NCBI RefSeq assembly: GCF_050947335.1
Contig: NW_027473512.1
Span: 124,001 to 188,000, forward strand
Length of the DNA: 64,000 nucleotides
Source of the DNA: Megachile rotundata
Lineage: Eukaryota > Arthropoda > Insecta > Hymenoptera > Megachilidae
Direction of reading: 5' to 3'
The notes beneath the pieces are model-generated. The model had not been told where the DNA came from. It did not search any database and saw only the letters and a list, made by a program, of their open reading frames with translations. Positions within the stretch are counted from its first letter, which is position 1. Every line of letters starts with the position of its first letter. A program made the translations under genes and the position numbers. Shown piece by piece: positions 1-12,652 of this stretch.

Positions 1-376
1 AATATGAGTTAGATTGATAATAATAAGAGCAATAAGTATAGTAATTGTCGTTCTATCGATCATATCTGCATAATATGGTTAATAATATGAGTTGGATTGA
101 TAATAATAAGAGTAATTGGTATAGTAGTTGTCGTTCTACCGATCATATAAGCATAATATGGCCAACAATATGAGTTAGATTGATAATAATAAGAGTAATA
201 AGTATGGTCATTGTCGATCTATCGATCATATCTGCATAATATGGCTAATAATATGAGTTAGATTGATAATAAGAAGAGTAATTAGTATAGTAATTGTCGT
301 TCTACCGATTATATAAGCATAATATGCCCAATAATATAAGTTAGATTGATAATAATAAGAGTAATAAGTATAGTAG

Positions 377-1162
377 TTGTCGTTCTACCGACCATGGAAG
401 CATAATATGGCTGATAATATAAGTTAGATTGATAATAATAAGAGTAATAAGTATAGTAATTTTAGGTCCATCTATCATATAAGTATAATATGGCTAATAA
501 TATGAGTTAGATTGATAATAGTAATAGTGATAAGTATAGTAATTGTCGTTCTACCGATCATATAAGCATAATATGCCCAATAATATAAGTTAGAGTGATA
601 ATAATAAGAGTAATAAGTATAGTCATTGTCGTTCTATCGATCATAGAAACATAGTATGGTTAATAATATGAGTTGGATTGATAATAATAAAAGTATTACG
701 TACTGTAATTGTCGTTCTATCGATCATATCTGCATAATATGGTTAATAATATTAGTTGGATTGATACTAATAACAGTAATTAGTATAGTAATTGTCGTTC
801 TACCGACCATGGAAGCATAATATGGCTGATAATATGAGTTAGATTGATAATAATAAGAGTAATAAGTGTAGTAATTTTAGGTCCATCTATCATATAAGTA
901 TTATATGACTAATAATATGAGTTAGATTGATAATAGTAATAGTGATAAGTATAGTAATTGTCGTTCTACCGATCATATAAGCATAATATGCCCAATAATA
1001 TAAGTTAGAGTGATAATAATAAGAGTAATAAGTATAGTCATTGTCGTTCTATCGATCATAGAAACATAGTATGGTTAATAATATTAGTTGGATTGATAAT
1101 AATAAAAGTATTACGTACTGTAATTGTCGTTCTATCGATCATATCTGCATAAAATGGTTAAT
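377..1162. repeat. Five-monomer (415-bp) higher-order duplication within the 83-bp satellite
   Basis: The order of monomer subtypes in 333-747 (CCATGGAAG, CATATAAGT, GCATAATATGCCC, CATAGAAAC, CATATCTGC) repeats in the same order in 748-1162. Private markers lie exactly 415 bases apart: the AATTTTAGGTCCATCTATC variant in the monomers starting at 416 and 831, and ATTACGTACTGTA in those starting at 665 and 1080. Matching starts about base 45 of the monomer at 333 and ends near the end of the monomer at 1080. The two copies differ by only a few substitutions, so this is a segmental tandem duplication more recent than the divergence among neighbouring monomers. Confidence 0.88.
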
Positions 1163-1411
1163 AATATGAGTTGGATTGATAATAATAATAGTAATAAGTA
1201 TAGTAATTGTCGTTCTACCGATCATATAAGCATAATATGGCCAATAAAATAAGTTAGATTGATAATAATGAGATTAATATGTATAGTCATTGACGGTCTA
1301 TCGATCATAGAAGCATAATATGGTTAATAATATGAGTTGGATTCATAATAATAAGAGTAATAAGTATAGTAATTATCGTTCTATCGATCATAGAAGCATA
1401 ATGTGGTTAAT

Positions 1412-1556
1412 AATGTGGGTTAGATTGATAATAATAAGAGTAGTAAGTCAAATGATTATCGTTCAGTCGATCGCACAAGCATAATATGGCTATTAATATA
1501 AATTAGATTGATCATAATAAGAGTAATAAGTATAGTAATTATCTTCCTATTGATCA
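1412..1556. repeat. Degenerate terminal monomers of the 83-bp satellite
   Basis: The monomers starting at 1412 and 1495 are the most diverged of the array. The one at 1412 has GTAGTAAGTCAAATGATTATC and GTCGATCGCACAAGC in place of the usual core. The one at 1495 carries ATCTTCCTATTGATCA and stops after about 62 bases. Length register is still kept. Decay at an array edge is expected, because terminal units take part less in unequal exchange. Confidence 0.8.
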
Positions 1557-1562
1557 TGATTG
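1551..1562. other. Junction between the 83-bp and 14-bp satellites
   Basis: The broken 83-bp monomer reads TTGATCAT where other units have TCGATCAT, and the next bases GATTGTGACTGTA are already a 14-bp monomer in phase with what follows (first unit 1557-1570). The letters TGAT around the join fit both sides, so a few bases of microhomology may have mediated it. There is no spacer, target-site duplication or inserted element. Confidence 0.85.
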
Positions 1563-2130
1563 TGACTGTATGATTGTGATTGTATGATTGTGGTCGTATG
1601 ACAGTGATTATATGATTGTGAGTGTATGATTGTGATTGTATGATTGTGATAGTATGTTTGTTATTGCATGATTGCGATTGCAGGATTGTGCTTGTATGAT
1701 TGTAATTGTATGATTGTGATTGTATGATTGTGATTATATGACTGTGATTGTATGATAGTGATTGAATGATTGCGACTGTATGATTGCGATTGTATTATTG
1801 TGATTGTATTATTGCGCTTCTATGATTGGGATTGTATGATTGCAAATGTATGATTGTGATTGTACGATTGTGATTGTATGATTCTGATTTTATGAGTGTG
1901 ATTGTATGATTGCGACAGCATGATTGTTATTGCATGATTGCGATTGCAGGATTGTGATTGTATGATGGTGATTGTATGACTGTGACTGTATTATTGTGAT
2001 TGTATGATGGTGATTGTACGATTATGATTGTATGATTGGGATTGTATGATTGTGATTGTATGATTGTGATTATATGTTTGGGATTGTATGATTGTGATTG
2101 TATGATTGTGATTGTATGATTGTGATTATA
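1557..2130 (+). repeat. Leading edge of the 14-bp array, diverged monomers
   Basis: This first segment contains many singly occurring monomer variants (TGACAGTGATTATA, TGTTTGTTATTGCA, TGAGTGTGATTGTA) and no clear internal HOR. It resembles the A-type sequence that follows but does not align with it over its whole length. It lies next to the junction and fits an array margin that is homogenised less often. No gene. Confidence 0.7.
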
Positions 2131-4802
2131 TGATTGTGATTGTATGATTGTGATTGTATTATTGTCTTTGGGAGATTGTATTTATATGATTGCGATTGTA
2201 TGATTGTTAATGTATGATTGTGATTGTATGTTTGTGATTGAATGATTGTGATTGTATGATTGTGATTGTATTATTGTGATTGAATTATTGTGCTTCTGTG
2301 ATTGTGATTGTATGATTGTGATTGTATGTTTATGATTGTATGATTGTTTTTGTTTGAATGCGATTTTATAATTGTGATTGAATGATTGTGGTTGCATGAT
2401 TGTAATTGTAAGATTGTGGTCGGATGACTGTGATTGAATGATTGTGATTGTATGATTGTGATTGTATTATTGTTATTGAATTATTGTGCTTCTATGATTG
2501 TGATTGTATGATTGTGATTGTATGTTTATGATTGTATGATTGTTTTTGTTTGAATGCGATTTTATAATTGTGATTGAATGATTGTGGTTGCATGATTGTG
2601 ATTGCAGGATTATGCTTGTATGATTGTAATTGTATGATTGCGATTGTATGATCGCGATTGTATGATCGTGATTGTATGATCGTGATTGTATGATCGTGAT
2701 TGTATGATCGTGATTGTATGATCCTGATTGTATGATCGTGATTGTATGATTGTGATTGTATTATTGTGATTGTATTATTGTGCTTCTATGATTGTGATTG
2801 TATGATTGCAAATGTATGACTGTGATTGTATGATTGTATTTGATGATTGTGATTGTATGATTGTGACTGTATTATTGTGATTATATGATTGTGTATGGGA
2901 GAATGTAAATGTATGATTGCTATTTTATCTGAGTGATTGTATTATTGTGATTGTGAGTTTGTGATTCTGAGATTGTAATTGCATGATTGCGATTGTATGA
3001 TCGTGAAGGTATGATTGGTTTTTGTATGATTGTGATTGTATGATTGTAATTGTATGATTGATTTTGTATGATTGTAATTGTATGATTGTGATCGTATGAG
3101 TGTGATTGCATGGTTGTGATTGTATGATTGTGATAGTATGATTGCTTTTGTATGATTGTGATTTTAGGATTGTAATTGTATCATTGTAATTTTATGATTG
3201 CGATTGTATGATTGTGATTGTATGATTGTGATTGTATGATGGTGATTGTATGATTATGATTGTATGATTGTGATTGTATGATTGCGATAGCATGATTGTT
3301 ATTGCATGATTGAGATTGCAGGATTGTGATTGTATGATGGTGATTGTATGACTGTGACTGTATTATTGTGATTGTATGATTGTGATTGTATGATGGTGAT
3401 TGTATGATTATGATCGTATGATTGTTTTTGTTTGATAGCGATTGTATGATTGTGATTGTATGATTGTGATTGCATGATTGTGACTGTAATTGTGATTGTA
3501 TGATTGTAATTGTATGACTGTGGTAGTATGACTGTGATTGTATGATTGTGATTGTATGATTGTGACTGTATTATTGTGATTGTATGATTGTGATTGTATG
3601 ATTGTGACTGTATTATTGTGATTGTATGATTGAGATGGTATGATTGTGATTGTATGATTGTGATTGTATGATTGTGATTGTATGATTGTGATTGTATCAA
3701 TGTTTTTAGGAGATTGTATTTAAATGATTGCGATTGTATGATCGTGATTGTATGATTGTGATTGTATGATTGTGATTGTACGATTGTGATTGTATTATTG
3801 TGATTGTATGATTGCGGCTGTATGACTGCGATTGTGTGATTGTGATTGTATTGTTGTGAATGTATGATCGTGATTGTATGCTTGTGATTGTATGACTGCG
3901 ATTGTATGATTGTGATTGTATTATTGTCTTTGGGAGATTGTATTTATATGATTGCGATTGTATGATTGTTATTGTATGATTGTGATTGTATGATTGTGAT
4001 TGTATGATTGCGATTGTATGATTGTGATTGTATGATTGTGATTGTATGATTGTGATTGTATGTTTGTGATTGTATTATTGTGATTGTATGGTTGTGATTG
4101 TATGGTTCTGATTGTATGATTGCGATTGTGTGATCGTGATTGTATGATTGTGATTGAATGATTGTGATTGTATGATTGTGATTGTATGATTGTGATTGTA
4201 TGAGTGTGATTGTATGATTGCAATACTATGATTGTTATTGCATGATTACGATTGCAGGATTGTGCTTGTATGATTGTGATTGTATGATTGTGATTGTATG
4301 ATTCTCATTTTATGAGTGTGATTGTATGATTGCGATAGCATGATTGTTATTGCATGATTGCGATTGCAGGATTGTGATTGTATGATGGCGATTGTATGAC
4401 AGTGACTGTATTATTGTGATTGTATGATTGTGATTGTATGATGGTGATGGTATGATTATGATTGTACGATTGTTTTTGTTTGATTGCGATTGTGTGATTG
4501 TGATTGTATGATTGTGATTGTATTATTGTGATTGTATGATTGTGACTGTATGATTGTGATTGAATGACTGCTTTTGAATGATTGTCATTGTAATATTGTG
4601 ACTGTATGATTGTGATTGTATGATTGTGATAGTATGATTCTGATTGTATGATTGTGATTGTATTATTGTGATTGTATGATTGTGATTGTATGATTGTGAT
4701 TGTATGATTGTGATTGTATGATTGTGATTGTATGATTGTGATTGTATGATTGTGATTGTATGATTGTGATTGTATGATTGTGATTGTATGACTGCGATTG
4801 TA
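2131..4802 (+). repeat. HOR A, copy 1 (2672 bp, lacks 588 bp)
   Basis: Sequence from 2131 matches sequence from 4803. Landmarks 2672 bases apart include the TGTCTTTGGGAGATTG motif (2164/4836), a run of GATCG monomers (2649/5321), and the GTGATTCTGAGATTG module (2961/5633). From 3230 onward the offset becomes 3260, because copy 2 carries 588 further bases. Only scattered substitutions separate the copies. No gene. Confidence 0.88.
2649..2746 (+). repeat. Local run of GATCG-type monomers, 7 units
   Basis: Seven consecutive monomers start TGATCG (first TGATCGCG, sixth TGATCCTG) instead of TGATTG. The same string with the same odd members recurs at 5321-5418, and a six-unit form occurs at 27185-27268. 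It is a small local amplification of one variant that was then copied with the A unit. Confidence 0.9.
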
Positions 4803-5320
4803 TGATTGTGATTGTATGATTGTGATTGTATTATTGTCTTTGGGAGATTGTATTTATATGATTGCGATTGTATGATTGTTAATGTATGATTGTGATTGTA
4901 TGTTTGTGATTGAATGATTGTGATTGTATGATTGTGATTGTATTATTGTGATTGAATTATTGTGCTTCTGTGATTGTGATTGTATGATTGTGATTGTATG
5001 TTTATGATTGTATGATTGTTTTTGTTTGAATGCGATTTTATAATTGTGATTGAATGATTGTGGTTGCATGATTGTAATTGTGAGATTGTGGTCGGATGAC
5101 TGTGATTGAATGATTGTGATTGTATGATTGTGATTGTATTATTGTTATTGAATTATTGTGCTTCTATGATTGTGATTGTAGGATTGTGATTGTATGTTTA
5201 TGATTGTATGATTGTTTTTGTTTGAATGCGATTTTATAATTGTGATTGAATGATTGTGGTTGCATGATTGTGATTGCAGGATTATGCTTGTATGATTGTA
5301 ATTGTATGATTGCGATTGTA

Positions 5321-5418
5321 TGATCGCGATTGTATGATCGTGATTGTATGATCGTGATTGTATGATCGTGATTGTATGATCGTGATTGTATGATCCTGAT
5401 TGTATGATCGTGATTGTA
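5321..5418 (+). repeat. GATCG-type monomer run, second copy, 7 units
   Basis: Exact positional partner (offset 2672) of the run at 2649, including the TGATCGCG first unit and the TGATCCTG sixth unit. Confidence 0.9.
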
Positions 5419-5901
5419 TGATTGTGATTTTATTATTGTGATTGTATTATTGTGCTTCTATGATTGTGATTGTATGATTGCAAATGTATGACTGTGATTG
5501 TATGATTGTATTTGATGATTGTGATTCTATGATTGTGACTGTATTATTGTGATTATATGATTGTGTATGGGAGAATGTAAATGTATGATTGCTATTTTAT
5601 CTGAGTGATTGTATTATTGTGATTGTGAGTTTGTGATTCTGAGATTGTAATTGCATGATTGCGATTGTATGATCGTGAAGGTATGATTGGTTTTTGTATG
5701 ATTGTGATTGTATGATTGTAATTGTATGATTGATTTTGTATGATTGTAATTGTATGATTGTGATCGTATGAGTGTGATTGCATGGTTGTGATTGTATGAT
5801 TGTGATAGTATGATTGCTTTTGTATGATTGTGATTTTAGGATTGTAATTGTATCATTGTAATTTTATGATTGCGATTGTATGATTGTGATTGTATGATTG
5901 T

Positions 5902-6489
5902 TTTTGTATGATTGCGATTGTACGATTATAACTGTATGATTGTGATCGTATTAGTGTGATTGTATGATTGTGATTGTGTGATTGTGATTATATGACTCTG
6001 ATTGTATGATGGTGATTGTATGACTGCGACTGTATTATTGTGATTGTATGATTGTGATTGAATGATAGTGATTGTATGATTATGATTGTATGATTGTGAT
6101 TGTATGATTGTTTTTGGGAGATTGTATTTATATGATTGCGATTGTATGATTGTGATTGAATGATTGTGATTGTATGATTGTGACTGTATGATTGTGATGG
6201 TATGAGTGTGATTGTATGATTGTGATAGTATGATTGTTATTGCATGATTACGATTGCAGTATTGTGCTTGTATGATTATGATTGTGTGACTGAGAATGCA
6301 TGAGTCTGATTTTATGAGTGTGATTGTATGATTGCGATAGCATGATTGTTATTGCATGATTGCGATTGCTGGATTGTGATTGCATGATGGTGATTGTATG
6401 ACTGTAACTGTATTATTGTGATTGTATGATTGTGACTGTATGATTGTGATTGTATGATTGCGATTGTATGATTGTGATTGTATGATTGT
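5902..6489 (+). repeat. 588-bp segment present in A copy 2 and absent from copy 1
   Basis: The offset between A copies changes from 2672 to 3260 here, a difference of 42 monomers exactly. About 37 identical bases precede the segment (5865-5901) and recur at its end (6453-6489), and copy 1 has them once (3193-3229). This fits loss from copy 1, or gain in copy 2, by recombination between short direct repeats. The segment also has the TGTTTTTGGGAGATTG landmark near 6107. Confidence 0.85.
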
Positions 6490-8062
6490 GATTGTATGAT
6501 GGTGATTGTATGATTATGATTGTATGATTGTGATTGTATGATTGCGATAGCATGATTGTTATTGCATGATTGAGATTGCAGGATTGTGATTGTATGATGG
6601 TGATTGTATGACTGTGACTGTATTATTGTGATTGTATGATTGTGATTGTATGATGGTGATTGTATGATTATGATCGTATGATTGTTTTTGTTTGATAGCG
6701 ATTGTATGATTGTGATTGTATGATTGTGATTGCATGATTGTGACTGTAATTGAGATTGTATGATTGTAATTGTATGACTGTGGCAGTATGACTGTGATTG
6801 TATGATTGTGATTGTATGATTGTGACTGTATTATTGTGATTGTATGATTGTGATTGTATGATTGTGACTGTATTATTGTGATTGTGTGATTGAGATGGTA
6901 TGATTGTGATTGTATGATTGTGATTGTATGATTGTGATTGTATGATTGTGATTGTATCAATGTTTTTAGGAGATTGTATTTAAATGATTGCGATTGTATG
7001 ATCGTGATTGTATGATTGTGATTGTATGATTGTGATTGTACGATTGTGATTGTATTATTGTGATTGTATGATTGCGGCTGTATGACTGCGATTGTGTGAT
7101 TGTGATTGTATTGTTGTGAATGTATGATCGTGATTGTATGCTTGTGATTGTATGACTGCGATTGTATGATTGTGATTGTATTATTGTCTTTGGGAGATTG
7201 TATTTATATGATTGCGATTGTATGATTGTTATTGTATGATTGTGATTGTATGATTGTGATTGTATGATTGCGATTGTATGATTGTGATTGTATGATTGTG
7301 ATTGTATGATTGTGATTGTATGTTTGTGATTGTATTATTGTGATTGTATGGTTGTGATTGTATGGTTCTGATTGTATGATTGCGAATGTGTGATCGTGAT
7401 TGTATGATTGTGATTGAATGATTGTGATTGTATGATTGTGATTGTATGATTGTGATTGTATGAGTGTGATTGTATGATTGCAATACTATGATTGTTATTG
7501 CATGATTACGATTGCAGGATTGTGCTTGTATGATTGTGATTGTATGATTGTGATTGTATGATTCTCATTTTATGAGTGTGATTGTATGATTGCGATAGCA
7601 TGATTGTTATTGCATGATTGCGATTGCAGGATTGTGATTGTATGATGGCGATTGTATGACAGTGACTGTATTATTGTGATTGTATGATTGTGATTGTATG
7701 ATGGTGATGGTATGATTATGATTGTACGATTGTTTTTGTTTGATTGCGATTGTATGATTGTGATTGTATGATTGTGATTGTATTATTGTGATTGTATGAT
7801 TGTGACTGTATGATTGTGATTGAATGACTGCTTTTGAATGATTGTCATTGTAATATTGTAAATGTATGATTGTGATTGTATGATTGTGATAGTATGATTC
7901 TGATTGTATGATTGTGATTGTATTATTGTGATTGTATGATTGTGATTGTATGATTGTGATTGTATGATTGTGATTGTATGATTGTGATTGTATGATTGTG
8001 ATTGTATGATTGTGATTGTATGATTGTGATTGTATGATTGTGATTGTATGACTGCGATTGTA

Positions 8063-11000
8063 TGATTGTGATTGTATTATTGTGATTGTATTATTGTGCT
8101 TCTATGGTTGTGATTGTATTATTGTGATTGTATGAGTGCGATTGTATGATTGTGACTGTCTGAGTGTGATTGTATGATTGTGACAGTATGATTGTGATTG
8201 TATGATTGTAATTGTATCAATGTTTTTAGGAGATTGTATTTATATGATTGCGATTGTATGATTGTGATTGTATTATTGTGATTGTATTATTGTGCTTCTA
8301 TGATTGTGATTGTATGATTGTGATTGTATGATTGTGATTGTATGATTGTGATTGTATGATTGTGATTGTATGATTGTGATTGTATCAATGTTTTTGGGAG
8401 ATTGTATTTATATGGTTGCGATTGTATGATTGTTATTGTATGATTGTGATTGTATGTTTGTGATAGTATGATTGTGATTGTATGATTGTGATTGTATGAT
8501 TGTGATTAGATGATTGTGATAGTATGATTGCGACTGCAGGATTGTGCTTGTACGATTGCAATTATATGATTGTGATTGTATGATTGTGATTGCATGATTG
8601 TGATTGTAATTGCGATTGTATGATTGTAATTGCATGACTGTGGTAGTATGACTCTGATTGTATGATAGTGATTGTATGATTGCGACTGTATGATTGGGAC
8701 TGTATGATTGTGATTGTATTTTTGTGAATGTATGATTGCGATTGTATGACTGTGATTGTATGATTGTGATTGTATGATTGTGACTGTATTATTGTGATTT
8801 TATGATTGTGATTGTATGATTGTTTTTGGGAGATTGTATTTATATGATTGCGATTGTATGATTGTGATTGAATGATTGTGATTGTATGATTGTGATTGTA
8901 TGATTGTGATTGTATGATTGTGATTGTATGATTGTGATTGTATGATTGTGATTGTATGACTGCGATTGTATGATTGTGATTGTATTATTGTGATTGTATT
9001 ATTGTGCTTCTATGATTGTGATTGTATTATAGTGATTGTATGAGTGCGATTGTATGATTGTGACTGTATGAGTGTGATTGTATGATTGTGACAGTATGAT
9101 TGTGATTGTATGATTGTAATTGTATCAATGTTTTTAGGTGATTGTATTTATATGATTGCGATTGTATGGCTCTTATTGTATGATTGTGATTGTATGTTTG
9201 TGATTGTGTTATTGTGATTGTATGGTTGTGATTGTATGATTGCGATTGTATGATTGTGATTGTATTATTGTGATTGTATTATTGTGCTTCTATGATTGTG
9301 ATTGTATGATTGTGATTGTATGATTGTGATTGTATGATTGTGATTGTATCAATGTTTTTGGGAGATTGTATTTATATGGTTGCGATTGTATGATTGTTAT
9401 TGTATGATTGTGATTGTATGTTTGTGATAGTATGATTGTGATTGCATGATTGTGATTGTATGATTGTGATTGTATGATTGTGATTGTATGATTGTGATAG
9501 TATGATTGCGACTGCAGGATTGTGCTTGTACGATTGCAATTATATGATTGTGATTGTATGATTGTGATTGCATGATTGTGATTGTAATTGCGATTGTATG
9601 GTTGTAATTGCATGACTGTGGTAGTATGACTCTGATTGTATGATAGTGATTGTATGATTGCGACTGTATGATTGGGACTGTATGATTGTGATTGTATTTT
9701 TGTGAATGTATGATTGCGATTGTATGACTTTGATTGTGTGACTGTGATTGTATGATTGTGACTGTATTATTGTGATTTTATGATTGTGATTGTATGATTG
9801 TTTTTGGGAGATTGTATTTATATGATTGCGATTGTATGATTGTGATTGAATGATTGTGATTTTATGATTGTGATTGTATGATTGTGATTGTATGATTGTG
9901 ATTGTATGAGTGTGATTGTATGATTGCGATACTATGATTGTTATTGCATGATTACGATTGCAGGATTGTGCTTGTATGATTGTGATTGTATGATTGTGAT
10001 TGTATGATTCTGATTTTATGAGTGTGATTGTATGATTGCGATAGCATGATTGTTATTGCATGATTGCGATTGCTGGATTGTGATTGCATGATGGTGATTG
10101 TATGACTGTGACTGTATTATTGTGATTGTATGATTGTGACTGTATGATTGTGATTGTATGATTGCGATTGTATGATTGTGATTGTATGATTGTGATTGTA
10201 TGATGGTGATTGTATGATTATGATTGTATGATTGTGATTGTATGATTGCGATAGCATGATAGTTATTGCATGATTGAGATTGCAGGATTGTGATTGTATG
10301 ATGGTGATTGTATGACTGTGACTGTATTATTGTGATTGTATGATTGTGATTGTATGATGGTGATTGTATGATTATGATCGTATGATTGTTTTTGTTTGAT
10401 AGCGATTGTATGATTGTGATTGTATGATTGTGATTGCATGATTGTGACTGTAATTGTGATTGTATGATTGTAATTGTATGACTGTGGCAGTATGACTGTG
10501 ATTGTATGATTGTGATTGTATGATTGTGACTGTATTATTGTGATTGTATGATTGTGATTGTATGATTGTGACTGTATTATTGTGATTGTATGATTGAGAT
10601 GGTATGATTGTGATTGTATGATTGTGATTGTATGATTGTGATTGTATGATTGTGATTGTATCAATGTTTTTAGGAGATTGTATTTAAATGATTGCGATTG
10701 TATGATCGTGATTGTATGATTGTGATTGTATGATTGTGATTGTACGATTGTGATTGTATTATTGTGATTGTATGATTGCGGCTGTATGACTGCGATTGTG
10801 TGATTGTGATTGTATTGTTGTGAATGTATGATCGTGATTGTATGCTTGTGATTGTATGACTGCGATTGTATGATTGTGATTGTATTATTGTGATTGTATG
10901 TTTGTGATTGTATTATTGTGATTGTATGGTTGTGATTGTATGGTTCTGATTGTATGATTGCGATCGTGTGATCGTGATTCTATGATTGTGATTGAATGAT

Positions 11001-11950
11001 TGTGATTGTATGATTGTGATTGTATGATTGTGATTGTATGAGTGTGATTGTATGATTGCAATACTATGATTGTTATTGCATGATTACGATTGCAGGATTG
11101 TGCTTGTATGATTGTGATTGTATGATTGTGATTGTATGATTGTCATGTTATGAGTGTGATTGTATGATTGCGATAGCATGATTGTTATTGCATGATTGCG
11201 ATTGCAGGATTGTGATTGTATGATGGCGATTGTATGACAGTGACTGTGTTATTGTGATTGTATGATTGTGATTGTATGATTCTGATTGTATGATTGTGAC
11301 TGTATTATTGTGATTGTATGATTGTGATTGTATGATTGTGATTGTATGATTGTGATTGTATGATTGTGATTGTATGATTGTGATTGTATGAGTGTGATTG
11401 TATGATTGCAATACTATGATTGTTATTGCATGATTACGATTGCAGGATTGTGCTTGTATGATTGTGATTGTATGATTGTGATTGTATGATTGTCATGTTA
11501 TGAGTGTGATTGTATGATTGCGATAGCATGATTGTTATTGCATGATTGCGATTGCAGGATTGTGATTGTATGATGGCGATTGTATGACAGTGACTGTGTT
11601 ATTGTGATTGTATGATTGTGATTGTATGATGGTGATGGTATGATTATGATTGTACGATTGTTTTTGTTTGATTGCGATTGTATGATTGTGATTGTATGAT
11701 TGTGATTGTATTATTGTGACTGTATGATTGTGATTGTATGATTGTGATTGTATGATTCTGATTGTATGATTGTGATTGTATTATTGTGATTGTATGATTG
11801 TGATTGTATGATTGTGATTGTATGATTGTGATTGTATGATTGTGATTGTATGATTGTGATTGTATGATTGTGATTGTATGATTGTGATTGTATGATTGTG
11901 ATTGTATGACTGCGATTGTATGATTGTGATTGTATTATTGTGATTGTATT
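8063..11950 (+). repeat. HOR B, leading partial copy
   Basis: B-type sequence starts here. The phrase TTGTGCTTCTATGGTTGTG, which I use as the unit start, occurs at about 8093 and then near 11951, 17066, 22155 and 24657. This first interval is 3858 bases against about 5.1 kb for the following full units, so it lacks one block (the one seen at about 13.74-14.8 kb). It carries the landmark TGTTTTTGGGAGATTG or TGTTTTTAGGAGATTG repeatedly. No gene. Confidence 0.8.
11057..11630 (+). repeat. Nested tandem duplication in HOR B, 350-bp spacing
   Basis: The marker TGCAATACTATGATTG appears at 11057 and 11407, and TGTCATGTTATGAG follows each. Matching arms run to about 11280 and 11630. Later B copies have the same duplication with 476-bp spacing, so 126 bases (nine monomers) differ between them. 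Confidence 0.85.
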
Positions 11951-12540
11951 ATTGTGCTTCTATGGTTGTGATTGTATTATTGTGATTGTATGAGTGCGAT
12001 TGTATGATTGTGACTGTCTGAGTGTGATTGTATGATTGTGACAGTATGATTGTGATTGTATGATTGTAATTGTATCAATGTTTTTAGGAGATTGTATTTA
12101 TATGATTGCGACTGTATGATTGTGATTGTATTATTGTGATTGTATTATTGTGCTTCTATGATTGTGATTGTATGATTGTGATTGTATGATTGTGATTGTA
12201 TGATTGTGATTGTATGATTGTGATTGTATCAATGTTTTTGGGAGATTGTATTTATATGGTTGCGATTGTATGATTGTTATTGTATGATTGTGATTGTATG
12301 TTTGTGATAGTATGATTGTGATTGTATGATTGTGATTGTATGATTGTGATTGTATGATTGTGATTAGATGATTGTGATAGTATGATTGCGACTGCAGGAT
12401 TGTGCTTGTACGATTGCAATTATATGATTGTGATTGTATGATTGTGATTGCATGATTGTGATTGTAATTGCGATTGTATGATTGTAATTGCATGACTGTG
12501 GTAGTATGACTCTGATTGTATGATAGTGATTGTATGATTG

Positions 12541-12652
12541 CGACTGTATGATTGGGACTGTATGATTGTGATTGTATTTTTGTGAATGTATGATTGCGAC
12601 TGTATGATTGGGACTGTATGATTGTGATTGTATTTTTGTGAATGTATGATTG
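12541..12652 (+). repeat. 56-bp (four-monomer) micro-duplication private to B copy 1
   Basis: The string beginning CGACTGTATGATTGGGACTG and ending before the next TGCGA occurs twice in succession, at 12541 and 12597. It occurs once at the equivalent place in the other B copies (about 8661, 9661, 13561, 17657, 18650). Confidence 0.9.

Larger units (their letters stand above)
1..1556. repeat. 83-bp satellite array, 18 full monomers plus a truncated one
   Basis: Monomers begin with AATATGAGTT or a close variant at 1, 84, 167, 250 and every 83 bases to 1495, with no net gain or loss over 18 units. Each reads: AATATGAGTTRGATTG, an A/T-rich stretch GATAATAATAAGAGTAATAAG, then TATAGTAATTGTCGTTCTA, CGATCATA and GCATAATATGG. 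The most variable part is the last 25 bases, where at least four subtypes occur (CATATCTGC, CATATAAGC, CCATGGAAG, CATAGAAAC). No open frame of note, no RNA gene and no resemblance to a transposon end were seen. I do not recognise the family. The array probably continues to the left of the window. It shares no convincing similarity with the 14-bp satellite that follows. Confidence 0.95.
4803..8062 (+). repeat. HOR A, copy 2 (3260 bp, full length)
   Basis: Tandem partner of the unit at 2131-4802. It includes the 588-bp segment at 5902-6489 and, near its 3' end, the markers TGAATGACTGCTTTTGAATG (7821, partner 4561) and a run of canonical monomers ending in TGACTGCG (about 8050, partner about 4790). 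Similarity to copy 1 stops about 8070, where B-type sequence begins. Parts of this unit (about 6.1-7.16 kb) also match 9.8-10.86 kb, so A and B share ancestry. No gene. Confidence 0.85.

Noticed and set aside
1..1556. Transposon end or LTR as the source of the 83-bp repeat
   Set aside because: No terminal inverted repeat, target-site duplication, tRNA-primer site or coding remnant is visible, only simple tandem monomers.
1..1556. Origin of the 14-bp satellite from the 83-bp one, since 83 is near 6 x 14
   Set aside because: No 14-base periodicity is visible within the 83-bp monomer and the motifs do not match. The near-multiple seems to be chance.
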